NCBI RefSeq assembly: GCF_003987495.1
Contig: NZ_NGJU01000004.1
Span: 93,821-157,820 of the forward strand
Origin: Vagococcus salmoninarum
GTDB taxonomy: Bacteria; Bacillota; Bacilli; Lactobacillales; Vagococcaceae
DNA length: 64,000 nucleotides
Reading direction: 5' to 3'
Position 1 is the first letter of the stretch. Each line of letters opens with the position of its first letter. The notes under the pieces were generated by a model. It ran no database searches and was not told the origin of the DNA. It saw only the letters and a program-made list of their open reading frames with translations. The position numbers and the translations under genes were made by a program. Of this stretch, positions 47,791 to 56,925 are shown in pieces.

Positions 47791-48190
47791 TTAACGTTCG
47801 TCTGGACTCCAAGAACCAGTAATTCTGACAGTTCCACCACCTGTATTATTAGTTTTTTTTAAGGCCTAAACGATAATTGTAAGTTGCTTCAGCATTTGGA
47901 GTAGCAAAAGTCGCTCTCTTTCCTCTTTGAACGTCAGTCCGTCCTCTGTAGGCGCCATTAGAATTTCTCATTGTTGCTGTAATCCAAGCACTCCCCGTAT
48001 CATCACTTAAATTAATTGCCCCTCGTCTATTTGTAACAGCTTTAGTTCTTGAGCCAGTTAAACTTTCTTGACCAGTCGAGCTATAATCAACTTTAAAGTT
48101 AGTAAAGTAACCAATTTGACGAGCAAAAGCCACTTCACTACTAAAAAAAACAGCCAATAACAAACTAAAAATCAGTATTTTCAACTTCAT
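47791..48190 (-). pseudogene. Small secreted protein, frameshifted at an A8 tract
   Basis: The protein has a signal peptide (KILIFSLLLAVFFSSEVAFA) and a beta-rich, basic mature part. As read it ends at 47849 after RLGLKKN. On the minus strand eight A (47860-47853) precede that stop. With seven A the frame continues as KKTNNTGGGTVRITGSWSPD... to a TAA at 47793-47791. This restored end looks more protein-like and lies right before the terminator. The restored form (about 132 residues) resembles small secreted proteins beside bacteriocin-type ABC transporters (DUF2712 or lactococcin-972-like); this is a weak resemblance. Confidence 0.6.
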
Positions 48191-48365
48191 AATTATATTC
48201 CTTTCTTTTTCGTATCAGTAACATCTCAAAAATCTAGTTCAGACGGAGGTTTGATTTTCGTTAGCCATTTACTTTTTCATATCATATATTTGCCTTATGA
48301 ATTAGTGACATCCTTTTTCCAACAGCTCGACTTATCACTTTGAGCACCACCTCATTTAATTAACT

Positions 48366-48506
48366 ATCTTAGTTAAGATTAGCAATAATCAGTTCCTAGT
48401 AGAGCAATTTATCTTACTAAGCTGAATTTTAGTCCTAAGTTACTTTACTAATTAAGAAAAGTTTAAGATTCATCGCCTTTTTTTGAATTTTTGAATCAGC
48501 TATACT
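48366..48506 (+). promoter_or_regulatory. Candidate LytTR sites and -10 box of the regulator gene
   Basis: A -10 TATACT lies at 48501-48506 before the TTG start. Upstream are two AGTT-centred repeats 22 bp apart (TAAGTTACT near 48436, AAAGTTTAAG near 48458), the layout of AgrA/ComE-type sites. A perfect inverted repeat ATCTTA-GT-TAAGAT (48366-48379) recurs as separate halves at 48411 and 48464. The rest of the 48191-48524 gap contains the opposite promoter (TGTCAC, 18 bp, TATGAT, near 48300-48271). Confidence 0.4.
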
Positions 48507-48524
48507 CAAAATGAGGTGATTACA

Positions 48525-49301
48525 TTGTTATCTGTCTTTATTTCCACGTCAAAAGTGCAGCAAAATCACGCACTGAAATCCTTTATTGCTAACTACATTA
48601 CCATTGAAAAATTAGACATGACAATTGAACAGACGACTACAAATCCTGACGACATTTTAAGTTTCATAGACCCTCCCTCTCGTCTAACTGGCCTTTATTT
48701 TGTTGAAGTCCCTACGAACTTGCTAGAACCCACCTTACAGCTAATCCTCAAAATACGTGAGGCTGACCCTTTAGGAAAAGTTGTCTTATTAAGCTCTTCT
48801 TCTCACCTACTTTTACCACTAGTCTTGCCATATCATATTGAGCCTTTAGACTTAATTGACTTAGATAATTTAGCTGACATTACTAATCAAGTCACTGCCT
48901 GCTTAAAAACAGCCCAGAATCGTCATACCTCTCCTTTATTAACAGGCCGTGATTTCTACCTAGTTAAGAGCCAAGGCACTATACGCTCAATTCCTTATGA
49001 AGAGATTATTTTAGCTGAAACCAGCACTAGACCACACCAAATCACCTTACACTTAAAAGAGGAGGCAATTCCTCATTACGCTAATTTAAGAACAATCCAA
49101 GACCTTAGCACTACTTTCATCCGTCCCCATCATTCTTATGTAATTAATATGTCCCACTTTCTGCAAGTCGATTACAAGGCAAAAATGATCTATTTAACAG
49201 GGGATCAAACTTGCCCTCTGTCCCGTTCTGGCGCAGTCCGCATCAAGAATTATTTAACTAAAAAGCCAAAAAACCTAAGGATTAAAGTCAGGGACTTATG
49301 A
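48525..49301 (+). CDS. AgrA-like LytTR regulator with degenerate receiver
   Basis: This regulator of about 258 residues has a receiver-like N-terminal domain (about 1-125) and a C-terminal LytTR DNA-binding domain (about 145-250; FYLVKSQGTIRSIPYEEI, FIRPHHSYVINMSHF). It resembles AgrA, but the acidic pocket is lost (FISTS instead of FICEDD-like), and the phosphoacceptor Asp is Glu (GLYFVEVP, about residue 61). The likely start is TTG 48525 with GAGG 8 nt upstream; a GTG at 48516 is an alternative. There is no histidine kinase beside it. It probably controls the divergent secreted-protein/ABC operon. Confidence 0.82.
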   Translation: MLSVFISTSKVQQNHALKSFIANYITIEKLDMTIEQTTTNPDDILSFIDPPSRLTGLYFVEVPTNLLEPTLQLILKIREADPLGKVVLLSSSSHLLLPLVLPYHIEPLDLIDLDNLADITNQVTACLKTAQNRHTSPLLTGRDFYLVKSQGTIRSIPYEEIILAETSTRPHQITLHLKEEAIPHYANLRTIQDLSTTFIRPHHSYVINMSHFLQVDYKAKMIYLTGDQTCPLSRSGAVRIKNYLTKKPKNLRIKVRDL

Positions 49302-49319
49302 TTCCTTAGGTTCTTTTTA
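49270..49319 (+). terminator. Terminator overlapping the end of the LytTR gene
   Basis: AACCTAAGGA / TCCTTAGGTT hairpin followed by a T-rich tail; the first arm lies within the coding sequence. Confidence 0.75.
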
Positions 49320-49332
49320 ACTTTTAACTAAC

Positions 49333-50790
49333 TTACAACTTTATTCTAAAAACAAATTCCCCACAATCTTCATCAATCTGAAAATCGTATTGATAGTCAT
49401 ACTGCTTCAAGATTGTAGCGACTAAATATAAGCCGAGACCGTGACTTTTTTCAAATTCACTGTCTGTTTGACTTGCTACCGTAATAAAGGGAGCAAAAAT
49501 ATCTTTTTGAGCTAAGTTGACTTCTGGGCTCATTTGATTACGAATTTCCCACTCTTCGTGATTGCCATTGATCGTAATTTGACCAGCAACTGGGGTGTAT
49601 TTCACTGCATTGCCAATTAAATTTGATAAGATTTTTTTCAAATTGCCACTTGGAATATTAATCTTGCTACAAGGTATTTCCGAGACATTTAAGACTAACT
49701 CTTTATCTTTGATCATATATTCATAGACTTCTAAAACTTCTGCTGTCCCTTGAGCTAAATCAGTTTCACCAGTATAAATGACTGATTCAATTTTTGAAAC
49801 TTCCAGCATTTCATTAACTAAACGGCTCATACTTTTCAAACGGGCATAACACTTATGTAAGTACTCTTCATGATTTTCAAAGCCTTCGACTTGGCTAATC
49901 ATGCCTTCTAACATCGTGGTCATCGCCATAATCGGGGTCTTTAACTCGTGAGTCGCTCCTCGCATGAAGACTTGTCGGTCCTTTTCTAACCGCTTGACCG
50001 TAGTAACTTCAGTATTTAATTGGGCCATTGTAAGTTGTAAATTTTGATACATGGCATGAATGTTATTTTCTAGTTCTTTTAGTTCATCCCCTTGGCTGGC
50101 TTGGTAATCTAGTTCAATCGAACTACTAGACATCCCTTTTAAGAGATAGTTAATTTTTGTGATTTTTTCAGAGACATAACTTGCATAAAAACGGGAAACA
50201 ATAAATGACACGCCTAAACCAGTCAATAATAAATAAGGAATCATCGACATTAAGACCGCTGTCACATCTTCTTGATTAACGGAGACCGGATAATAAACTT
50301 CTACAAAAAATTGGTTCCCTTGATAAGTAATTTGCCGTTGTACCAACAATGATTCTTGAAGATTGCTTAAAGTCGTTGCACCAAGTTGAGCTTGTGTCAC
50401 TGGTTGAGTACTTTGAAAATCGTCCTGGTAATAGCCTTCAAGACTTTTTTCATCAAACTGAACACCGTCATTAATTACTAGGGAAGCAAACGCCGGGAAT
50501 ATCAGCTGATCTTTTTGACTGACAAAAACCGTAAAACCTTGCAACATATGCTCTTCTAACTTTTCAGTATTGACTCCCCCTTGGCTAATCTCATTAAAAA
50601 TCATTTCAGCTTTTTGATCAAACTTACGTTGTTGACTTAATGTTAAAAATTTGGAAGCGAATAAGCCAAAAATAATAAAGAAGACGCCAATTGTCATTAA
50701 AATCGTTCCTGCTGTCACAGTCCAGGTTTTCCAGTACAAAGGCATTTTACTAATTTTAACTAACAGTCTTTGACTCATTTTTTTTATCAT
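49333..50790 (-). CDS. Sensor histidine kinase
   Basis: This is a 485-residue two-pass kinase with an extracellular sensor region (about residues 45-180). Its H-box is FMRGATHELKTPIM; the N-box is NLIGNAVKYTP and the G-box is GLGLYLVA. It overlaps the response-regulator gene by 4 nt (ATGA) and is the last gene in the ABC-PASTA-regulator operon. The signal is unknown; a peptide or envelope stress is likely by context. Confidence 0.9.
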   Translation of the reverse strand: MIKKMSQRLLVKISKMPLYWKTWTVTAGTILMTIGVFFIIFGLFASKFLTLSQQRKFDQKAEMIFNEISQGGVNTEKLEEHMLQGFTVFVSQKDQLIFPAFASLVINDGVQFDEKSLEGYYQDDFQSTQPVTQAQLGATTLSNLQESLLVQRQITYQGNQFFVEVYYPVSVNQEDVTAVLMSMIPYLLLTGLGVSFIVSRFYASYVSEKITKINYLLKGMSSSSIELDYQASQGDELKELENNIHAMYQNLQLTMAQLNTEVTTVKRLEKDRQVFMRGATHELKTPIMAMTTMLEGMISQVEGFENHEEYLHKCYARLKSMSRLVNEMLEVSKIESVIYTGETDLAQGTAEVLEVYEYMIKDKELVLNVSEIPCSKINIPSGNLKKILSNLIGNAVKYTPVAGQITINGNHEEWEIRNQMSPEVNLAQKDIFAPFITVASQTDSEFEKSHGLGLYLVATILKQYDYQYDFQIDEDCGEFVFRIKL

Positions 50791-51458
50791 AAACGTTCTA
50801 CCTTATACCCGATGCCTTTAATTGTTTTAATACAATCAATCGGTAATTTTTTTCTAATATTTTTGATATGTACATCAATGTTTCGACTGTCGCCTAAGTA
50901 GTCATAGCCCCAAACGACAGTTAGTAATTCATCCCGTGAATAAACTTTGCCGTTACTTAGAAGCATAGTCTGTAACAATTCAAACTCTTTGACCGTTAAA
51001 TCAATGGCTTCCTCTTCATAATACACTTCGTAATTATTGATCAATAACCGTAACCCACGATAATTAATCTCTTGTTTTTGTTTTTCATAAACTCGCCTTA
51101 ACAGCGAGGCGATTTTGTAAACAAGAATTTTCATAGAAAAAGGCTTAACAACATAGTCATCAACACTTTGAGCAAAGGCGTCTAATTGAATCAATTCATC
51201 TGTTAAGGCGCTGATAATTAAGATCGGCACATCTGATTTCCGACGTACTTTTTCAAGGACCTCTTCGCCGCCAATCCCCGGTAACATCATATCTAAAAGA
51301 ATTAAGTGGAATTCCTCGGACTCAAAGGCTTCTAAGCCAGCTTCTCCCGTTTCCACTGCCTTCACTTGATAACTTTCCCGTTCTAAAAAGTTACTCATCG
51401 CTTGGCGAATTTCCTTCTCATCTTCAATTAATAATATTTTATAGGACATTTGGCTCAC
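50787..51458 (-). CDS. OmpR-family response regulator
   Basis: This is a 223-residue regulator. The receiver has acidic residues in LLIEDEKE, the phosphoacceptor Asp in HLILLDMMLPG and Lys in DDYVVKPFS. The C-terminal winged helix contains LTVKEFELLQTML and DSRNIDVHIKNIRKK. It is 51 nt downstream of the PASTA gene and overlaps the kinase gene. It probably controls its own operon. Confidence 0.93.
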   Translation of the reverse strand: MSQMSYKILLIEDEKEIRQAMSNFLERESYQVKAVETGEAGLEAFESEEFHLILLDMMLPGIGGEEVLEKVRRKSDVPILIISALTDELIQLDAFAQSVDDYVVKPFSMKILVYKIASLLRRVYEKQKQEINYRGLRLLINNYEVYYEEEAIDLTVKEFELLQTMLLSNGKVYSRDELLTVVWGYDYLGDSRNIDVHIKNIRKKLPIDCIKTIKGIGYKVERL

Positions 51459-51509
51459 TCCTTAAAGGACTTATTGATGATTATTATATCATTAAACCTA
51501 CCTTATGAT

Positions 51510-52796
51510 TTACTTTCCATTACTTATATTAATTGTCACCGTATAATCTAAGGGGACATACTTATTATAAGCACTCATACTAACAACTGTTCCTGGTTTC
51601 TCTTCAGAGCTAACATAATTAACTAAATAGCCAATGTTTGCCCCTTTACTCGTGTATTCATCGTAGAAGATTTTTTGGAGATCACCTTCTGTTTCACCGA
51701 CAACATCTTTTAAGTAAGGTTGCCCGGCAGAGTAAGTCACAGTTATGCCTAAGTCATCTTTACTCGTCAACTCGGTCTCAGCAGCAGTGCTTTGCCAAAT
51801 AAGTTGACCATAAGGAACCTCTAAGTTAAAAGCTTGTTTCACTGTTACTTCAACGCCTTTTTGGGTTAAGGCTTCTTCCGCTGTTAACTGACTAAAATCA
51901 GGCACAATAATCCCTTTACCAGCAGACAAACTGACCGTTATTTTGGCTTGTTTAGCAACTTTTTCTTTGCTAGGAACTGATTGAGCAAAGCTTAAATCAC
52001 TTTCAACGTCATCGTTAGCTACGTATTTAAAGGTCATCACTACCTCATTAGTCTTCCCCCAAGCAGCAATATCTGCCTTACTTTTACCACTAAAATCAGG
52101 AACGACAATATCTTTTTTCAAGACTTCTTTGCCACTAGAATAGTAGATAACGCCACTGTCTTTTCGTTTAAATGAATCAGTCAGTTCCTCTTCTTTTAGT
52201 TCCAACTTTAGAAACGTTCCTTTGGCAATTTTGGAATCTGCTTCATTAACTATTTTTAACTTCTCCACTTGGTTGTCAGTCAACCATTTTTCCGCCTCGC
52301 CAACTTTCAACTTACTAAAGTCTGGTAGTTTCAAGATTTCTTCTGGGTCTGCCCCTTGGCTAACAACGAAAGTTAAGGTAGAACCTTTTTTGACTTTCTT
52401 CTGCTTTTTGATTGGTTGTTTAACGACTTGATTAACTGGCACAGTTAAATCATAGACCCCTGTCGTTTCTATCTTTAGCCGATTTTCACTGGCCCAAGAG
52501 CGGACGTCCTCAAGCTTGCTTTGATGAAAATCGGGCATTGTCACATGCGTTAACTGATAAACTCCGAAAGCACTGACTACTAGCAGAAGGATTACTAATG
52601 CCATGATTTTTAGTTGGAATTTACGTTTCTTCTTTTGATAATTACGGTCGATTTCGATCTCTTCAACTAACCTGTGACTTCGGCTTGGTTTGGCTGAGAC
52701 TTCCTCCTCACCTCGTTTTATTTGAGAGGACGCGACTTTTTCTGGTGGGTCTTGCTCTGGTTTTTTGGATTCGAAACTCGTTAAAAAATTACTCAT
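51510..52796 (-). CDS. Membrane-anchored PASTA-domain protein without kinase
   Basis: This 428-residue protein has a basic cytoplasmic N-terminus, one membrane segment (about residues 82-104) and several extracellular PASTA-like repeats (MPDFHQSKLEDVRSWASEN; LPDFSKLKVGEAEKWLTDN; VPDFSGKSKADIAAWGKT; VPDFSQLTAEEALTQKG). PASTA repeats usually bind muropeptides or beta-lactams at the end of Ser/Thr kinases or PBPs. Here no kinase domain exists. It overlaps the ABC ATPase gene by 8 nt, so it is part of that system. Confidence 0.85.
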   Translation of the reverse strand: MSNFLTSFESKKPEQDPPEKVASSQIKRGEEEVSAKPSRSHRLVEEIEIDRNYQKKKRKFQLKIMALVILLLVVSAFGVYQLTHVTMPDFHQSKLEDVRSWASENRLKIETTGVYDLTVPVNQVVKQPIKKQKKVKKGSTLTFVVSQGADPEEILKLPDFSKLKVGEAEKWLTDNQVEKLKIVNEADSKIAKGTFLKLELKEEELTDSFKRKDSGVIYYSSGKEVLKKDIVVPDFSGKSKADIAAWGKTNEVVMTFKYVANDDVESDLSFAQSVPSKEKVAKQAKITVSLSAGKGIIVPDFSQLTAEEALTQKGVEVTVKQAFNLEVPYGQLIWQSTAAETELTSKDDLGITVTYSAGQPYLKDVVGETEGDLQKIFYDEYTSKGANIGYLVNYVSSEEKPGTVVSMSAYNKYVPLDYTVTINISNGK

Positions 52797-53463
52797 TTCC
52801 TTGAAGTTTCCCTTCTTTCAGCACGAGAATCTCATCTGAACAATTCGCAATTTCTTGTGAGTGAGTCACGACAATCACACATTTATTGTGAATGTGAGCT
52901 AAATCTTTAAAAATTGTCACGATCTCTTGCTCCATGCCTTCATCTAAATTACCTGTTGGTTCATCGGCTAATATAATGTCGACATTCGTTGATAGGGCCC
53001 GAGCAATTGCCACCCGTTGTTGTTCACCACCAGAAAGATGAGTCACACTACGATCAGCTTTGCTTTTGCCGATGCCAATATAATCTAATAAATTATAGGC
53101 GACTTCTTTCGTATTTTTAGGAAGCTCATTTTCAGTAATTGACATTGCCAATAAGACATTTTCAACGGCTGTTAAATAAGGAATTAAGTTAAAACTTTGG
53201 AAAACGATGCCGATTTTATTACGGCGGTAACTGTCATACCCGATTTGGACAATCCCTTGATTTTCGTACAAGACTTCCCCTTTCTTCGGGGTGTCTAAGG
53301 CACTAATCAAAGATAAATAAGTGGTTTTACCTGAGCCAGATTGACCTAAAATAGTATAAAATTTGCCTTTTTCAAAAGTATTGTTAACGTCTTTTAAGAT
53401 TGTACGTTTGCGATCCCCATCTTGGTAAAAATAATCTAAGTGTTTCGTTTCTAAAATAGTCAT
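52789..53463 (-). CDS. MacB/LolD-type ABC ATPase
   Basis: This 224-residue ATPase has Walker [16 protein letters not shown] signature [16 protein letters not shown] and Walker [14 protein letters not shown]. The type pairs with FtsX-like permeases that act on envelope substrates (mechanotransmission) or peptides. The permease gene is directly upstream and the PASTA gene overlaps the end. Confidence 0.92.
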   Translation of the reverse strand: MTILETKHLDYFYQDGDRKRTILKDVNNTFEKGKFYTILGQSGSGKTTYLSLISALDTPKKGEVLYENQGIVQIGYDSYRRNKIGIVFQSFNLIPYLTAVENVLLAMSITENELPKNTKEVAYNLLDYIGIGKSKADRSVTHLSGGEQQRVAIARALSTNVDIILADEPTGNLDEGMEQEIVTIFKDLAHIHNKCVIVVTHSQEIANCSDEILVLKEGKLQGNE

Positions 53464-53478
53464 TTGGATTTTCCTCTC

Positions 53479-54972
53479 TTACATCATAATTTTCTTCGGG
53501 TTTAGGCGGATTAAGTAAGTCATTGGAACAATCGTCGCAATCACAATTGTGCTAATGCCAATTAAGTAAAAGCTCAGCACATATTTGCCACTTAGTTTGA
53601 CTTGATACTCTTTCGTGACATCTTCTTTTGATAAATTACTTTCAGTCGGACTTACGCCAATTGACATCATACTACCGGCACTAGCCTCTTCCGCCTCTTT
53701 TTTATTTTCGGCTTCAATTTGGCTTTGCATCATTGAACTCGAGACGCCTTTCGCTAAATAACTACCTGAAAAAACGGCTAAGCTGATTGCTAAAAAGGAA
53801 ATAACTAAAATTTCTAGTAAGACTTGGCCTACGACTTTTTGACGTTTTTCCCCTAATGATAAATAGATACCAAATTCATGTTTACGATCTCGTAAAAATA
53901 ATAAGACAACTAAGCTAATAATTAATAATGAAGCACCAATCGCTGCAATTAAAACAAAGCCAGCCATTTTCGACATTGATTTAACTGGTCCCGCAATACT
54001 ATTATATTGATCTGTCGAAGCCGTTAATTTATAATTTTCCGGAATTAGAGGCTCGGTATCAGCTTTAAATTTGTCCATGTCTTCAGAATTTTTCAAGACA
54101 TATGTCGGGCTAAAAGGTTCCCCAGGTCCAGATAATTCAGGGTCGATTTTGTCTAATTCCGCCTTTTGAAAAGCCAGTTCATGGTTGACGACTTCATTAG
54201 GTGTATAAATTGTGTTTTGAAACTGGATATTCATAAAGGCACTCATTGGATTTTGATCCGTGTCTTTATCTTTGTCTTTCTTCTCTAACTCGATTGGTTC
54301 AAAAATACCAATGACTTCTAAGGGCACATCTCTTGTAGCAACGGGTTCAGCATCTTTGCCAAAACTCTCGGCAAAATTAAAGACATTTGTGATGTAAGTA
54401 ATTTTGTCACCAATCGCTAAATTGTTTTCCTCAGCTACTTTTTGAGAAATAACTGCCACAGGTGACCCTTTTTCAACTTCTTCTTTCGTAAAGGTCCGAC
54501 CTGATAATAGTTTGGCTTTTTTCGTTTTAATATCTAAAATGTCTTCATGCTGAATACCTTTTAAACGAAACTCCATGCCCTCTAGGTCGCCAGCCATCAT
54601 CAGATTTGAGTCTTTATCCGTTTCAGGTTTAAAGGCTTTTAAGTCTTTCCCACCACCCATGATTTCTAAATTATAGTCATAGTTTTTCACGTAAGTAGAA
54701 CTACCAATTTGATTGATAACTTCTTTACTTAAGGGATCGACAATTAAATTTTCTCCCTTGTTAAAAGCTTCTTCGTAGGCTTTGGGGTCAACATCGACAG
54801 TGACAGTCCCGCCTAATTGTTTTTTTATGTTTTTTTCAACATTGCCCGTTGCTTCTTGAATTGAAATTGCCCCGGCAATTAAATTACCTAAAATTAAAAC
54901 AATGGCAAATAAAATAATTGAGCGACCTTTTTTTCTCGTAACACTTAAAAATGCACGTTTGACGTAATTCAT
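53479..54972 (-). CDS. FtsX-type (MacB-like) ABC permease
   Basis: This is a 497-residue permease with the MacB layout: one membrane segment at the N-terminus (about residues 18-37), a large extracellular domain (about 40-335) and three C-terminal segments (about 340-490). Typical motifs are AFLSVTRKKGRSIILF and LGEKRQKVVGQVLLEIL. It is the first gene of the ABC-PASTA-regulator operon; the ATG at 54972 has AGGAGG upstream. Confidence 0.9.
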   Translation of the reverse strand: MNYVKRAFLSVTRKKGRSIILFAIVLILGNLIAGAISIQEATGNVEKNIKKQLGGTVTVDVDPKAYEEAFNKGENLIVDPLSKEVINQIGSSTYVKNYDYNLEIMGGGKDLKAFKPETDKDSNLMMAGDLEGMEFRLKGIQHEDILDIKTKKAKLLSGRTFTKEEVEKGSPVAVISQKVAEENNLAIGDKITYITNVFNFAESFGKDAEPVATRDVPLEVIGIFEPIELEKKDKDKDTDQNPMSAFMNIQFQNTIYTPNEVVNHELAFQKAELDKIDPELSGPGEPFSPTYVLKNSEDMDKFKADTEPLIPENYKLTASTDQYNSIAGPVKSMSKMAGFVLIAAIGASLLIISLVVLLFLRDRKHEFGIYLSLGEKRQKVVGQVLLEILVISFLAISLAVFSGSYLAKGVSSSMMQSQIEAENKKEAEEASAGSMMSIGVSPTESNLSKEDVTKEYQVKLSGKYVLSFYLIGISTIVIATIVPMTYLIRLNPKKIMM

Positions 54973-55075
54973 AATTGATTCCTCCTGCTAATTGATTTTG
55001 CTCCTACTGAAGCTAAAATCATCTTAACAAGGCAATATGAAGCCCATGTAAAAAAGCAATGTAGTTGTCGTAAAT

Positions 55076-55108
55076 AAAAAAAGAGCCCTTGACTAATGTC
55101 AACGGCTC
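55076..55108 (-). terminator. Terminator after the 55123-56838 gene
   Basis: GAGCC-G-TTGAC / GTCAA-G-GGCTC hairpin followed by TTTTTTT on the minus strand. It separates the large membrane protein from the ABC operon. Confidence 0.88.
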
Positions 55109-55122
55109 CCACTTTAGCTAGA

Positions 55123-56838
55123 CTATTCAGTTAATTCAAAACCAGTAATTTTAAAATCTGCCACATAGCCTTGAACCTCATCATCGACTAATTTAGCGGT
55201 AAAACTAACGTCATCGCCTTTTTCTAAAAAGGTAGCTGCTTCAAAATCATCAGTATTGACGATATAGACTTTGCCATCAGTTAAGACAAATTTTATGATC
55301 GTTGCCTCACTAGTTACCATTGGTGGTGTTAAACGACTAACTTTTCCACTTACTTCAACATTTTTCGCTTCTGACGTACTAGCGGCATTGGTCGTTTTTT
55401 CACCTAGTTTTAAACGATACGTTTGGAGGGTTTGAGAAACATTGTCTTCCATGGCAATAATGTCACTATCTGTGGCATTGACATAGGCAATCTTTTTGAA
55501 AATCCCATTTTTGTCTAACATTGAGACAACCCAAGTTGGTACCCCATCAATGTTGTAAAGGAGAGGCATATTTCCTTCTAATTTCTTTTCTGGGTAGACA
55601 AGGTCAACTAAATTAATTAAGCCTTCACTATCCATCATATTTTTCTTACTGTAATAAGTAATTTCTCCCGTTCTAGCGTTAATAAATGAGTAGCCAATGG
55701 CTGAATCATCAGAACTTGACGGTGAGGTAAAATCAGTGAAATAAAGCATTTCCCCAAGCTCATTAAAAATCGGAGTCACTTCGTCTTCAGTGCCATTCTC
55801 AGTTGCTAGCTTGACACCTTTTTTCGCCATTCGACTGTTTAACCAGCCGTTTTCGTATTTACCATAAACACTGTTCATTTCACTAGCCATCTCTGGTGAG
55901 ATTGGCGCATCAATAAAGGCGGGGACATCATCTAAATCATAAACCTTAACTGCCCCATCTTCAGTGTCTAAAACGGCAATTTTCATTTTTCGATAGTTGG
56001 GATTCTCGGAAATTCCTCGTGGTTTATACAAGGTTTGAACATAATAAGCATGGCCCTCATCATCAATTTCTAATTGCGGGTCCCCAATCGATTTATAAGT
56101 AGCGGTAGCAAAGTAAATTTTCCGTTCAACATCTTTAAAAAAATAAGCACTTGGAATATAAGTCATTGGTGTTTTGACTGGAACTGGTTGCTCATAAACA
56201 TCCGTCGCTGACATTTGTAAGTACCCTTCTGATTCGCCACCTTTTAACCAACGCCAAAAGCCTTTAAATTCCAAGGGAGCAACATAAACAACTTCTCCTT
56301 TTACCTTTTGAACTTGTAAGTCACCTAAATCGTAGAACTGTTGATTTTCAAACTGGTTCATCGATTTTTTCATTTTGTTACGAACCGTTTTCGGTGGAAT
56401 CGTCACCGGTGTGTCTTTTTTGTCAAGTTCTGGTGTATCTGTTCCTTCAACTAAATTCAACGTACTATACACTTGTTTCTTACTATAAATATCATAGCCC
56501 GCTGATGCTCCAAGTAATAAGACACCTAAAACAATTAAAGCTATGACTTGCTTCAAGAAACGACTACTCCGGTCAGTGACTAAGTCAGAGCCTGAATTGA
56601 TAACATAAACAATCCCAACACCAATCAGCCCTAAGACACAGTTAGTTAAGGTATAGTTCAATAATGATTTACTCGGTAATGCAACCCAAATAAAAATCAT
56701 GTAGCCTAAAAGTAAAATTCCGACTAGACTCCCTAAACCTAGCCATTGTTTTTTATTTAAAGAAAAACTATTACTCATTAAAAATGTCACGATAATTACG
56801 ACTAATAAAATACTACTAATGCCTAATTGGCTTATCAT
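55123..56838 (-). CDS. Large membrane protein of unknown function
   Basis: This protein of about 571 residues has four hydrophobic segments in the first ~130 residues, then a long extracellular-type region. The end (about 490-571; VSGKVSRLTPP...) looks like an OB-fold-type strand domain. Segments such as YYVQTLYKPRGISENP suggest processing-like beta structure, but I do not recognise a family. The ATG at 56838 follows AAAGGAG; an upstream ATG lacks a site. It has its own terminator, next to the ABC-PASTA operon and divergent from ktrB. Confidence 0.75.
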   Translation of the reverse strand: MISQLGISSILLVVIIVTFLMSNSFSLNKKQWLGLGSLVGILLLGYMIFIWVALPSKSLLNYTLTNCVLGLIGVGIVYVINSGSDLVTDRSSRFLKQVIALIVLGVLLLGASAGYDIYSKKQVYSTLNLVEGTDTPELDKKDTPVTIPPKTVRNKMKKSMNQFENQQFYDLGDLQVQKVKGEVVYVAPLEFKGFWRWLKGGESEGYLQMSATDVYEQPVPVKTPMTYIPSAYFFKDVERKIYFATATYKSIGDPQLEIDDEGHAYYVQTLYKPRGISENPNYRKMKIAVLDTEDGAVKVYDLDDVPAFIDAPISPEMASEMNSVYGKYENGWLNSRMAKKGVKLATENGTEDEVTPIFNELGEMLYFTDFTSPSSSDDSAIGYSFINARTGEITYYSKKNMMDSEGLINLVDLVYPEKKLEGNMPLLYNIDGVPTWVVSMLDKNGIFKKIAYVNATDSDIIAMEDNVSQTLQTYRLKLGEKTTNAASTSEAKNVEVSGKVSRLTPPMVTSEATIIKFVLTDGKVYIVNTDDFEAATFLEKGDDVSFTAKLVDDEVQGYVADFKITGFELTE

Positions 56839-56925
56839 CTCAATCTCTCCTTTAGTTTCCATGCTCTTCTTTCAGTTTAGTCTTTATTGCTGACAAATAC
56901 AATCCGTCCTAAGACTTAATCTAAA

